The notes beneath the pieces are model-generated. The model did no database searches and was not told the origin of the DNA. It saw only the letters and a list, made by a program, of their open reading frames with translations. Below, one piece after another: positions 37,104-46,900 of a stretch of DNA of 64,000 nt. A program made the translations under genes and the position numbers. Origin of the DNA: Niallia sp. FSL W8-0635 (GTDB taxonomy: Bacteria > Bacillota > Bacilli > Bacillales > Cytobacillaceae); the NCBI RefSeq assembly GCF_038007965.1, contig NZ_JBBOYD010000001.1, positions 4,008,501 through 4,072,500 of the forward strand. Reading direction: 5' to 3'. Position 1 is the first letter of the stretch, and each line of letters starts with the position of its first letter.

Positions 37104-38075
37104 TTATCCGATTAATACCGGACCTTTTCTTTTCGCAGATTCATAGCCTGCAAGCGCAACCTCCATTGCTTTTAGACCATCTTCCCCTGTAATAGTTGGC
37201 GGTACTCCATTCTTCACGTTCGAAACAAAATCTTCCACAAGATCCTGGTTCATATCTTCTCCCCAAAAATCCCATGTTGCTCCGTCCATGCTATATACAT
37301 CCGTTTTCTGTGCAAAAGCATCAACTGTCAGCGTTCCTTTCGTCCCAACAATTTCTAATGTAACATCTCCCCATGTTGGGAATGTCTTATTACGTGACCA
37401 ACTGCAATCAATAGAGGCAAACACATTGTTTTCAAATTCCATTGTTACAATTCCACAATCATCAATAGCAATATCGGAAATAAGATTGTCTACCTCCGCA
37501 TAAACTTCCTTCACATCGGAGCCCATATACCATCGCATAATGTCCACTAAATGAACGGTATGGTCCATTACTGCTCCACCGCCAGATTTTTCTTTATCCA
37601 CAAACCAGCCACCTGGATTTGTTCCGCGATTCGTCCCTTTAATTGCGACAATACTTCCAAGTTCGCCGTCTTCAATAATTTGCTTTGCTTTCGCAACTGG
37701 TGTACTAAAGCGTACAGGAAAGGCAATTTGCAGGAACACATTATTTTCTTTACAAGCCTTAATCATTTCAACTGCATCCTGCTTGTTTGTTGCAATTGGC
37801 TTTTCGCATAAAATATGTTTTCCTTGCTTCGCAGCAGCAAGCACATGTTCATGATGTTTCGCGTTTTCGGAAGTGATAATGACAGCTTCCAAATCCTGAT
37901 TCAAAAGCTCCTCATAGGTAGGATAATAGCTAGTATTGTATCTCATTGAGGCTTCTACTCCTCGTGTTTCATTGTCATCAGCTATCCCCACTAATTCAAC
38001 GCCTTCCATTTTTTTTAATGCCTCCGCATATGCATACGCATGACCATGGGCAAAACTAATAATTCCTACTTTCAT
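37104..38075 (-). CDS. Gfo/Idh/MocA family oxidoreductase (second of the operon)
   Basis: A 323-residue protein. The N-terminus GIISFAHGHAYAY replaces the usual GxGxxG, so the cofactor loop is atypical (His-rich). It keeps VIITSENAKHHE, LCEKPIATN and the substrate motif KSGGGAVMDHTVHLVDIMRW. The ATG overlaps the upstream gene's stop by 4 nt (ATGA) and follows GGAGGTAAGA, so translation is coupled. Substrate unknown. Confidence 0.88.
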   Translation of the reverse strand: MKVGIISFAHGHAYAYAEALKKMEGVELVGIADDNETRGVEASMRYNTSYYPTYEELLNQDLEAVIITSENAKHHEHVLAAAKQGKHILCEKPIATNKQDAVEMIKACKENNVFLQIAFPVRFSTPVAKAKQIIEDGELGSIVAIKGTNRGTNPGGWFVDKEKSGGGAVMDHTVHLVDIMRWYMGSDVKEVYAEVDNLISDIAIDDCGIVTMEFENNVFASIDCSWSRNKTFPTWGDVTLEIVGTKGTLTVDAFAQKTDVYSMDGATWDFWGEDMNQDLVEDFVSNVKNGVPPTITGEDGLKAMEVALAGYESAKRKGPVLIG

Positions 38076-39085
38076 ATTCTTACCTCCATTTCTTGATTAC
38101 GTAATTCCACTACTTTTCCTTGCTTAATTGACTCAATAGCAGCTAACGCAATTTCCATTGCTTTATAAGCATCTAGAGGAGTTACAATTGGTTCTTCCTG
38201 ATTTTTAATACATGAAATAAAATGCTTTAATTCGGTTACATATGGATTTTCTTTTAACGGACTATCTGGAACAGCAACACCGACTGAACCTGTATCACTT
38301 TGATTAATGCCTTTCACAAGCGGAGCTGTTTTTGAGCTATCATATTGAATGATTCCTTCTTTGCCAGCCATTTCAAATTTAGTGGAGAAATTTTGATGTG
38401 CCCATGTTCCTTCCAAATGAGCAATTACACCACTTTTAAAGCGTAATGTTACTAATGCATAATCCAGCTTCGCGATTGCTCTTCCTTGTGCACTTTTTGC
38501 ATATACTCGTTCTACCTCACCAAAGCACCAACGTAAGTAGTCAAAATCGTGGATCATTAAATCTAATACTAATCCACCACTGCTGTTATAATCGGCATAC
38601 CAATCTCTAGAAGCTGATGGAAAACCTCCACCCCTTTTCGTATTTACGACAGCTGGTTTGCCAATTTTCCCTTCTTCTACTATCTGCTTTGCACGCTTGT
38701 ATTCTGGGAAAAAACGAACGACATGACCTACAAAGAGCTTCACTTCTTTTTCCTTACAATAATCCATAATTTCTTGTGCATCTTTTAAATTTCGAGCTAA
38801 TGGCTTTTCACAAATAACGTCGAATTGACAATCTGCTACCTTTTTTACATATTCTTTATGAAAAGGGGTCGGCACACAAACAGATACAACATCAATGACC
38901 TCAAGTGTATTTAGCGCTTCCTCATAGCTTGCAAATGCTTTAGTTCCAAGAATTCCTGCTAATTCTTTCGCTTTTGAAAGGTTTGTGTCCACAATTCCTA
39001 CTAATTGAACATCTTCCATTGTCGAATAAGCGAAGGAATGGGTACTTCCCATTGTTCCCGCACCAATGACTAGTGCTTTTAACAT
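38072..39085 (-). CDS. Gfo/Idh/MocA family oxidoreductase (first of the operon)
   Basis: A 337-residue dehydrogenase. Cofactor motif VIGAGTMGSTHSFAY, VSVCVPTPFH, ICEKPLARN, and substrate motif SSGGLVLDLMIHDFDYLRW with the conserved Asp/His pair. It resembles inositol 2-dehydrogenase-like and glycoside 3-dehydrogenase-like members. ATG 39085 lies 7 nt after GGGAGTG; an in-frame TTG upstream is rejected. It follows the permease gene by 62 nt. Confidence 0.9.
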   Translation of the reverse strand: MLKALVIGAGTMGSTHSFAYSTMEDVQLVGIVDTNLSKAKELAGILGTKAFASYEEALNTLEVIDVVSVCVPTPFHKEYVKKVADCQFDVICEKPLARNLKDAQEIMDYCKEKEVKLFVGHVVRFFPEYKRAKQIVEEGKIGKPAVVNTKRGGGFPSASRDWYADYNSSGGLVLDLMIHDFDYLRWCFGEVERVYAKSAQGRAIAKLDYALVTLRFKSGVIAHLEGTWAHQNFSTKFEMAGKEGIIQYDSSKTAPLVKGINQSDTGSVGVAVPDSPLKENPYVTELKHFISCIKNQEEPIVTPLDAYKAMEIALAAIESIKQGKVVELRNQEMEVRI

Positions 39086-39147
39086 AAACAAACACTCCCT
39101 TTTCTTTTTTTATTAATGAATCTGTTACTACTACCGGAAGCTTCCTT

Positions 39148-39957
39148 TTATCTTCTAACGCCGCCAAGGGCAATTCCCGCAAGTAAATGTTTTTGCAGAA
39201 AAATGAACATTAGCAGCATAGGAATCGTAGATAAGACAGCACCTGCCATTAATAAAGGATAATCTGTTGAATATTGACCAGAAAATGTTGATATTCCAAC
39301 AGACAATACCCTCATGGAGTCGGAGCTGGTCATAACAAGTGGCCATAAAAAGTCATTCCACGCAGCAAGAATCGTAAAAATACCTAAAGCAGTAAGTGCT
39401 GGTGTAGAATTCGGCAAAATAATTCTCCAGTAGATTCCAAAGTACGAGCAGCCATCAATTTTCGCTGCCTCATCTAGCTCTTTCGGGATTCCCATGAAGA
39501 ATTGGCGTAATAAGAAGGTGCCATATGCGCTAAAGATACCTGGAACAATCAAGGCAAAGAAGGTATCAATCCAACCTAATTGTGTTAACGTTGCATAGTT
39601 TGGTATTAAAATAACTTGAGCAGGAACCATCAACACGGAAAGCATTAAAATAAAGAGAACATTTTTCCCTGGAAAGTTTAATCGAGCAAAAGCAAATGCC
39701 GCCAAGGAACACAAAATTAACTGACCAATCGTTCTACCTAAGGTGAGAATGATGGTATTAATGTAATATTTTAAGAAATTTACAGAATCAAAGACGTTAC
39801 TATAATTCTCAAAATGCCATTCTTTTGGAATAATCGTTGGCGGAACTTGCATGGATTCTCCATAAGACTTTAGAGAAGTTGTAATCATCCATAAAAATGG
39901 CACAATCATGATAAATGCGCCGATAATTAGTAGTAAATGTTTAGAAACACGCTTCAA
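39148..39957 (-). CDS. Sugar ABC transporter permease, MalG/CUT1 type
   Basis: A 269-residue permease with six helices and the coupling loop EAAKIDGCSYFGIYWRIILP (EAA-x3-G). It begins with TTG at 39957 after a G-rich AAGGGGGGGG site, which decides the start. It pairs with the MalF-type permease 15 nt upstream. Confidence 0.92.
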   Translation of the reverse strand: MKRVSKHLLLIIGAFIMIVPFLWMITTSLKSYGESMQVPPTIIPKEWHFENYSNVFDSVNFLKYYINTIILTLGRTIGQLILCSLAAFAFARLNFPGKNVLFILMLSVLMVPAQVILIPNYATLTQLGWIDTFFALIVPGIFSAYGTFLLRQFFMGIPKELDEAAKIDGCSYFGIYWRIILPNSTPALTALGIFTILAAWNDFLWPLVMTSSDSMRVLSVGISTFSGQYSTDYPLLMAGAVLSTIPMLLMFIFLQKHLLAGIALGGVRR

Positions 39958-39972
39958 GCAACCCCCCCCTTA

Positions 39973-40914
39973 TTAAGAATCGTAATAAACCCATTTCTTT
40001 TGGAAAATAAATTGGATAATCGTCATCAACAGAATCGCAAGAAACAAGATAAATGCTTGTGCAGAGGCTATCCCCATTTCTCCATATTTAAAGCCAGATT
40101 CATATACTCCATAAACAATAGTACGAAGTGGTTCCAATAGTGCTGTACTATTACCAATCATGACAAATAATAAGTCGAATACTTGTAGGGAACTAATCAT
40201 TCCTGTAATAAAAACAAAGAATAATGTTGGTGTTAAAAGTGGCAGGGTAATACTAAAAAACTTTCGAATCCTTGATGCACCATCAATTTCTGCTGCTTCA
40301 TAATAGGATTTCTCAATTCCTTGAAGCCCTGCCAAAATTAAAATGATGTTATTTCCGACACTCATCCATATGTAGACGATAATAACGGATATTAAAGAAA
40401 TCTTCGGATCAAATAGCCAAGATGGCTGTGGAAGATGAAGGATACCTAGAATGTAGTTAATTAAGCCATAATCGGTATTATAGAGCCATTTCCATACCAT
40501 CCCAACAGCTACAGGCATTGTAACTACTGGTAAGAAATACAAGGTTCGGTAAAATACAATTCCTTTTATTCTTTGGTTCAGCATGACCGCTATTAAAATA
40601 GCAATGATGACAGTAAACGGAACGGAGACAAAGGTAAATACTGCTGTGTTAACAATGGAACGAAGAAAAGAAGAATCTGTAAATAACTTAATCAAATTTT
40701 CTAATCCGACATATTCTGGAGTCGATATACCATTCCATCTTGTAAAGGACAGAGCAAAGGAAGCAATTGCAGGATATATATAAAACATGATGAGTCCTAA
40801 CATAGTAGGCGCGATAAATAAATAGGCAGCGATTGCTTCACGATTGAATCGTCTTTTCTTTCTCTTTCTTGCTACAGTCTCTGGACTTTTCTTAGTCACT
40901 ACCATAGTTTCCAT
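39973..40914 (-). CDS. Sugar ABC transporter permease, MalF/CUT1 type
   Basis: A 313-residue permease. It has a basic N-terminus (RKRKKRRFNRE), six helices and the coupling loop EAAEIDGASRIRKFFSITLP. ATG 40914 follows AAGGGAGAG; the in-frame extension to 40935 covers that site. It lies between the binding protein and the second permease. Confidence 0.92.
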   Translation of the reverse strand: METMVVTKKSPETVARKRKKRRFNREAIAAYLFIAPTMLGLIMFYIYPAIASFALSFTRWNGISTPEYVGLENLIKLFTDSSFLRSIVNTAVFTFVSVPFTVIIAILIAVMLNQRIKGIVFYRTLYFLPVVTMPVAVGMVWKWLYNTDYGLINYILGILHLPQPSWLFDPKISLISVIIVYIWMSVGNNIILILAGLQGIEKSYYEAAEIDGASRIRKFFSITLPLLTPTLFFVFITGMISSLQVFDLLFVMIGNSTALLEPLRTIVYGVYESGFKYGEMGIASAQAFILFLAILLMTIIQFIFQKKWVYYDS

Positions 40915-40951
40915 ATGAACTCTCCCTTCTTCCATTATTTATTTCAAAGCA

Positions 40952-40994
40952 ACTTCCCTTTTGTTCCAGCATTCATATGGAACAAAAGGGAAGT
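40952..40994 (-). promoter_or_regulatory. Intercistronic stem-loop after the sugar-binding protein gene
   Basis: Perfect 17-bp arms ACTTCCCTTTTGTTCCA / TGGAACAAAAGGGAAGT with a 9-nt loop, 14 nt after the binding-protein stop. No T-run follows, so an mRNA stabiliser or partial attenuator is more likely than a full terminator. Confidence 0.75.
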
Positions 40995-41008
40995 ATTCTG
41001 TTGAACCG

Positions 41009-42265
41009 TTAATCCTTCTGTTCTTCTTCTAAGATGGCATCCATTTCTGTCGCAATTTTTTCTAAAGCTTCATCAATTGATTTTTGTCCTAAGAAGGCAC
41101 CTTGGATTTCTGTTGTTTCAACCGTTTGCCATTCTGACGTTCTTTCGGATACTGGGTATGCTGTCGCTTTTTCAAGCGCATCTAAAAATACTTGTAGTTC
41201 AACATTTGGAAGGGAATCTAACCAAACTTTACTGATTTCCATATGTGCTGGTGTAGCAAATCCTGTTTCAGCCATAACGGTTGTTCCTTCTTTATTGGAT
41301 AAGCTCTTAATTAATTCCCAAGCTAAATCTTCATCTTTCGTTTTGCTATTCATTGCCCAGCCAATCCCATGAACGATAGATGTGTCCACTTTTCCTTTTG
41401 GTAACGGGGCAACACCTAAATCTTCGCCTAGAACTTCCTCATATTCAGCTGCATGAACCGAAATTTCTGGAATCATTGCTACCTTTTGAGACATAAACCA
41501 CTGATCTGCTTCTGTTTCAATTTGCGCCTGTGCAGTTGGAGAAATTTTCTTTTCAATTAATCGATTTAAGAACTCAAATGTTTCTTTAGCTTCTGGTGTA
41601 TTAAATCCAGATTTCGTTTTGTCTTCACTGATGACATATCCACCAGCCTGATGCATGAGGTTATAATATCCTGCTTGATTTCGTACGACTTGGTTTAGAT
41701 AACCATAAGTCCCTTCTTCAGGCTTCGTAAGCTCAGCTCCAACCTTTTCAATATCTTCCCAAGTCCAAGTTTCATCAGGGTAATCTAGACCTGCTTCATC
41801 AAAAAACTTTTTGTTATAAAAAAGTCCAACAGAATCCACAAAGTACGGAGCAGCATATAGCTTATCTTCATAAGAATAAAGATCTACAACAGCTGGATAA
41901 TAATTTTCTTTCGCGAATTCTTCGTCCCCTTCAAGGAATGGTTCAAGATCTTTAATTAAATCGGACGTAACATATTGATAAAAGTTAGGTCCATTCATCC
42001 AAAAGACATCTGGTCCACTACCACCGCCAAGACTTGTACGTAATTTTGTCCAGTATTCAGCAAATGGCGTATAGGTTACTTTCACATTTACATCTGGATG
42101 TTCTTTTTTGAATGATTCAATCGATGCATCCACCGCATCACTTACATTTTCATCCCATAGCGCCACTTCTAAGGTTTGTTTTCCATCACCAGAGGATTTG
42201 CCGCTACATGCTACAAGCATTACAGAAACTACCATTACTATGCAAAAGCTTACTAACTTTTTCAT
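41009..42265 (-). CDS. Sugar-binding lipoprotein of a CUT1 ABC transporter
   Basis: A 418-residue family 1 solute-binding protein. The lipobox VMLVAC places the lipidated Cys near residue 20. LEVALWDENVSDAVDASIESF and GPDVFWMNGPN are typical of SBP_bac_1. Of the tandem ATGs, the second (42265) has better spacing from GGAGGGG. First structural gene of the sugar operon, 86 nt after the ROK gene. Ligand unknown; probably a glycoside or oligosaccharide. Confidence 0.92.
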   Translation of the reverse strand: MKKLVSFCIVMVVSVMLVACSGKSSGDGKQTLEVALWDENVSDAVDASIESFKKEHPDVNVKVTYTPFAEYWTKLRTSLGGGSGPDVFWMNGPNFYQYVTSDLIKDLEPFLEGDEEFAKENYYPAVVDLYSYEDKLYAAPYFVDSVGLFYNKKFFDEAGLDYPDETWTWEDIEKVGAELTKPEEGTYGYLNQVVRNQAGYYNLMHQAGGYVISEDKTKSGFNTPEAKETFEFLNRLIEKKISPTAQAQIETEADQWFMSQKVAMIPEISVHAAEYEEVLGEDLGVAPLPKGKVDTSIVHGIGWAMNSKTKDEDLAWELIKSLSNKEGTTVMAETGFATPAHMEISKVWLDSLPNVELQVFLDALEKATAYPVSERTSEWQTVETTEIQGAFLGQKSIDEALEKIATEMDAILEEEQKD

Positions 42266-42301
42266 CATACCCCTCCATTTTTCTTTTTCTTATCCTTTTT
42301 T

Positions 42302-42347
42302 CATTCTGAATATTACGAAAAAACATTTGACAACTATAAACAGAATG
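42302..42347. promoter_or_regulatory. Inverted repeat upstream of the sugar operon
   Basis: CATTCTG at 42302-42308 and CAGAATG at 42341-42347 face each other across 32 bp between the ROK gene and the binding-protein gene. TTGTCA on the minus strand lies inside. A candidate ROK operator pair; weak evidence. Confidence 0.35.
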
Positions 42348-42351
42348 TCCC

Positions 42352-43557
42352 TTATAATTGGAAACGAAATTTCCCCTGAAGTATGACAGATGCCGCACCT
42401 AATAAATCAAAGTCTGATCCTAAGGACGTACTTTGAATGTTTATTTCATTTTTTAAAATCGGGATAACCATTTTAGATAATTTCTGTCTTATTTTTGCAA
42501 TCAATAACGGATTATCTTGTACAACTTCTCCGCTTATAATAATTAGCTCTGGATTTAGTAAATGAATGGTATTTGATATTGCAATAGATAGATAGGAAAC
42601 AAGCTCCTCGAGAATTTCCAAGCTTAATGTATCATGTAAATTAATTGCTTCCACAAAAATTTCTGGTGTGATTTTTCGAATATCGTTATCAATTAATTGT
42701 TTTATTACCGTATCACGTCCTTTAGTCAAAATAGATGAAACAATATTTGAATAAATAGCCGGCCAGTTCACATAGTTTTCTAGACAGCCATTATTTCCAC
42801 ATTCACATTTCGTGCCACCTGGGACGACTGTTGTATGGCCAATTTCTCCAGAGCTTCCTTTGAAACCCCGATATACAGCGCCATTAATCATGAGACCAGA
42901 GCCTACTCCATCACCAATAGTGAGATACATAATATCTTTATAGCTACTAAAAGATCCAAAATAATATTCTCCTAATGCAAATGCATTTACATCATTATCT
43001 AAATAAGTTGGTAAATTAAATTTCGACTCTACCATTTCTCTTAATGGAACATCATAAAGCTTGAGCTTCGTATTGTAACAGATCATCCCGGTATTGGAAT
43101 CAACAATCCCTGGAGTTATGATGGATATCCCTTCACAAAATGCTAATCGATCACTTTCCGCTACGAATTGTTCGATTATGTCCATCAAAAAAGAAATAAT
43201 TTCCTCGCCGTATAGGTGATTGACAGAGTGAATTTTCTTCCTTAATATTTTGCCTTCTAAGTCCATATCAGCAATTTTGATATAAGAATTAGTAATAGAG
43301 ATCCCCATAATGGAGTGCTGATTCGGGTTAAAGCGGAGAAGAACGGGCTTTCTACCACCACTGGAACGACCAACTCCATCTTCAATTACCATTCCATTAC
43401 GAATTAAGTCATTGACTGCTGAAGTTACAGTAGTGGGGCTTATTTTTAAATTTTTTGCCACCTGACTTCGGGATATTGGGCCTTTTTTCCGAATCGTATC
43501 TAGGATGATGGACCGATTCAATTCTTGTATGAGTTTTAAATCTCCAGTTCTTTGCAC
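42352..43557 (-). CDS. ROK-family transcriptional regulator of the sugar operon
   Basis: A 401-residue repressor. Winged helix-turn-helix (about 15-75, GPISRSQVAKNLKISPTTVT) plus a ROK domain with LTIGDGVGSGLMINGAVYRG, GEIGHTTV and the zinc motif CECGNNGCLENYV. It starts with GTG at 43557, 9 nt after GAGG. It is in the same orientation as, and immediately upstream of, the transporter and oxidoreductase operon, which it probably regulates. Confidence 0.9.
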   Translation of the reverse strand: MQRTGDLKLIQELNRSIILDTIRKKGPISRSQVAKNLKISPTTVTSAVNDLIRNGMVIEDGVGRSSGGRKPVLLRFNPNQHSIMGISITNSYIKIADMDLEGKILRKKIHSVNHLYGEEIISFLMDIIEQFVAESDRLAFCEGISIITPGIVDSNTGMICYNTKLKLYDVPLREMVESKFNLPTYLDNDVNAFALGEYYFGSFSSYKDIMYLTIGDGVGSGLMINGAVYRGFKGSSGEIGHTTVVPGGTKCECGNNGCLENYVNWPAIYSNIVSSILTKGRDTVIKQLIDNDIRKITPEIFVEAINLHDTLSLEILEELVSYLSIAISNTIHLLNPELIIISGEVVQDNPLLIAKIRQKLSKMVIPILKNEINIQSTSLGSDFDLLGAASVILQGKFRFQL

Positions 43558-43907
43558 AAATGATATCCTCTCCCTCTACTTACTTTTACCAATGACATTA
43601 ATAAGATTTGTGTGTTTTTCTCTAATGAAGGAATAAATTTGGTTGACTGTGATGAGTATTGTAGGAATTGAATTGTATTCGTGGGTGTAGTGTAGATTCT
43701 ATTAACTTACTTTTTCTAGTGCTGTTATTAAGTATTGTAAAATAAATGTTGATCGTTGTAAATCCAATTTTCGCAATTTTTGAAATTGTTTGTCTTCTTT
43801 GTCAGACTATCTTACAAATTAAATGGTTATGTATGATGAAGAAGGCGTCGAGTTATATCAAATATATTATCTGGCTATAGAAAATAGTACTCTTAAAAAC
43901 GAAAGAT
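43558..43907. other. Intergenic stretch without a gene
   Basis: An AT-rich region between the ROK gene's 5' end and the terminator of the wall-anchored protein gene. It must hold the ROK promoter; I see no convincing ORF or structured RNA. Confidence 0.5.
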
Positions 43908-43941
43908 AGCGATAGAACCAAATGGAATGGGTTCTATCGCT
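43908..43941 (-). terminator. Terminator of the wall-anchored phosphoesterase gene
   Basis: Perfect 12-bp arms AGCGATAGAACC / GGTTCTATCGCT with a 10-nt loop, followed on the minus strand by ATCTTTCGTTTTT. Confidence 0.75.
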
Positions 43942-43968
43942 CTTTTATGAAATAGGAAGTCTGCCGAT

Positions 43969-43999
43969 GGGAATCAGTAGAACCGTCCCTACGCTTCTT
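43969..43999. repeat. GGGACGGTTC repeat supplying a stop codon
   Basis: GGGAATCAGTAGAACCGTCC then CTACGCTTCTT. Read on the minus strand it provides the final Glu-Ala codons and the TAG stop of the 1988-residue gene. Confidence 0.82.
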
Positions 44000-46900
44000 T
44001 TCTTGTTCTTCTGAAGGAAACAATCACTATTCCTACTACTAATAATACTAATCCTATCAGCATAATTGTATAATTTGCTGTGGCTGTATTTGGTAGTTGG
44101 ATGGTTGGTTTTTCTTTGTTTGGTTCTGTTGTGGATGGAGTGGTTGGTTCGTTTCCTCCACTATTTCCAATATTGTTATCTGGCGTTGGGGTTGGGGGTT
44201 CTTCCCCTTCCCCACTATTTCCATTATTACCATCTGGATTCGATGGTGTTGGTGGTTCTGGTTCTTCACTTCCTTCACCATCTCCACCTTCATCACCTGG
44301 CTTTGTTGGTTCTTCAGGTGATGGTTGTCCTTTTGTGAAAGACCAAATATCTGAAATAGCTGTTCCAGTATACTTGTCGGATGCGACTACATACCAGTCA
44401 TATGCTTGGCCCTCTTCAAGGTTCTTCCAAACGACTTGTGCAGTATCCCCGCTTGCTACGTTTTCTTGGTTGCCAATTTCTTCATTTGTATAAACATTGA
44501 CCGCAAAGTAATCAGTAGCAACCTGTTTCTCTTGAACGGATAAATCTAAATCAATCACTAATTCATCCTTCAATGGATATTCTGCTGGATCATAGAAATT
44601 ATAATCATCTAAATACGGTGAGTACGTATTAACAAGGATTCGATTATTGGTTTGATCGAAGTGAAGCAGCTTCATATAGCCTTGTCCGCCTTCTGGACCA
44701 CCTTGGTAGTCACCTAGCATTTGATAGACTTTTCGATCTGCTACTCCGTCTTGATCATCGTCGATTTCGCTTATTAGTGTCTCTGAATCATGATAGTGCC
44801 CACATAATACAAGAAATACATTTTCATTTTTCTCTACTACTTTTTGAAAAATTTCTTCCCCAATTGGGCTACGATTTCCTGAAACTAATAGATATTCATG
44901 GAAATTCAGAATGGCTTTTCGATCAGGATATTGTTTTAACACACTGTTAATCCATTCCATATCCTCGTCATTTACACCCCATCCCATGTATATCATGATA
45001 AAATCATTTCCCCCAGCTGAAATCAAGTCATAATGACCACGATTATCTTTATACGATTCTCCATAATGCGGTTGGTCTTTATAACGATCCTCTCCAAACC
45101 ATTTCGAAAACTCGGAGTAATCATTGGATAATTGGTCTACATCATGATTTCCTGCCAGTACTCCATACGGAATTTTGTAGTCTTCTAATGTGCGCATATA
45201 TTCATCCGCATAAATCCATTGCTGTTCATCATCAAATTCATCTACCACATCACCTGTATGCAAGACATATTTGATTTTCAGCTCTTCTTGTTTTTCCGCA
45301 ATCCATTCTGTTTGTCGTTTATAAATATATGGATAGCTTTCTGCATAGTATTGGGTATCCGACATCCACACAAATGTAAAATCATAATCATCTGGAGAGC
45401 TTGGAATTTCATCCTGAATTAACACATTGATTTTATTAGCCTTATCAGCATACTCGTTTACCTGTACATCTGCCTTTAAGGCAAAATCTTCTGCACCTGC
45501 AATTTTATACGTTAGCAGTTTCCATTTATTCTCATTCATACTCCATGCATACATGGAAACCTTTCTTCCTTCTAATGATTTCCCATTCCACACTAACTCG
45601 ACTCGGTCCTCTTCATCAATAGAAGGGTCTAGTTCCACTTCAAAGCGATGGTATGGGAATTGAGTGCTAGAATCAGTTGTTAAGTACTTTCCATCTAAGG
45701 TAGAAATCGCTGAAGCATCCTCAGCTGTTAATGCTTTTTCTCCAGCGGGCACAAGCTCAACTGGCGGTTCTGTATCACTCGCATTTTCAAATGATTGAAC
45801 ATTACTATCTGTTGCCTCATATTTATAGCCTTTATAATAATGAACATCCATCGAATCCTCTGTTGGATCGGTTACTCTTACCTTTAACGCTGGATCCCCG
45901 TCTACTGGAGTAGCTGTATTATTAGCTGGCGAGATTAATTCTGGCTTATTTGGATTTTCATTCGTCACACTGAATGCAATAACAGACTCCGCTTTATTAC
46001 CAGCCTTATCTACTGCAACGACCTTTAACTCATGGACACCTGGAGCAAGCTGAGAAGAAGCAGTATCAAATGGAACACTTATAGTTTCATTATCTAACGT
46101 TACAGCTATTGACTCGACTCCAGCTAATGCATCCTCTGCACTTGCTTCAATCGTAAAGGCTCCCTTATATTCTTTTTCTGCTTTCATATTCGTCTTAATG
46201 ACTGGCGCTGTATTATCTACTTGAATTGCAGCAGTTACTTCCTCTTCTTTATCCGTTGCTTTAATACTGTACGCTCCATCTGAAACAGTTGTTGTATCCC
46301 AGACATACGTTTTTGCTTTCATTTGTTCTTCTGTTAATGTAAAAGTAAAGTCTTCGAACGGACGATAGGTACCATCGTCTCCCATATCAAATACTTGAGA
46401 TGCATTCGCTTTTTGCGGATCTCTAATTACCGTGCCATCCGCTAAAATAAGACGAACATTTCTTACATTATAGTCATCTCTATTTTCTTCACTTTCTTCT
46501 AATTGGAATGGAGATGCTTTATTTCCTGAACGAACGGTAATAATATTTTCCCCAATGGATAGTTTATTTGGATCAATTGGAATCGTAAAGGTTTTCCAAT
46601 CTGAATTATTATCTTGATCCAATAGATGAATAATGTCCTCTCCCATTGCGATTGCATTTTTGAAATACATGTTTAACCCACTAATATCCACAGCAAGATA
46701 AGCTTGGGATTCCAAGGAGCTATATGTTTCTTCCAATACTCTTTTTCCATCAATTGAAAGCTCTACATCGTCTGCAGTAGCTTCCTTCGATACGGCTTTT
46801 AAAATAACATTTCCAGATAAAATATCATGATCCTGAACATTTAAATGAATTGGTTCATTGTTAACATCATTTTTAATGGTGATGACATATTTCTCTGAAG

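Noticed and set aside
40952..40994. Further copy of the palindromic repeat family
   Set aside because: Shares only short GGGAAG; lacks the GACGGTTC core, so it is treated as an ordinary intercistronic stem-loop.
42204..42398. Short minus-strand ORF between the binding protein and ROK genes
   Set aside because: Overlaps both genes in another frame and has no ribosome site.
44066..44493. Plus-strand ORFs opposite the wall-protein linker
   Set aside because: Antisense of a Pro/Gly/Glu repeat linker; Phe/Leu/Gly-biased and without start signals.
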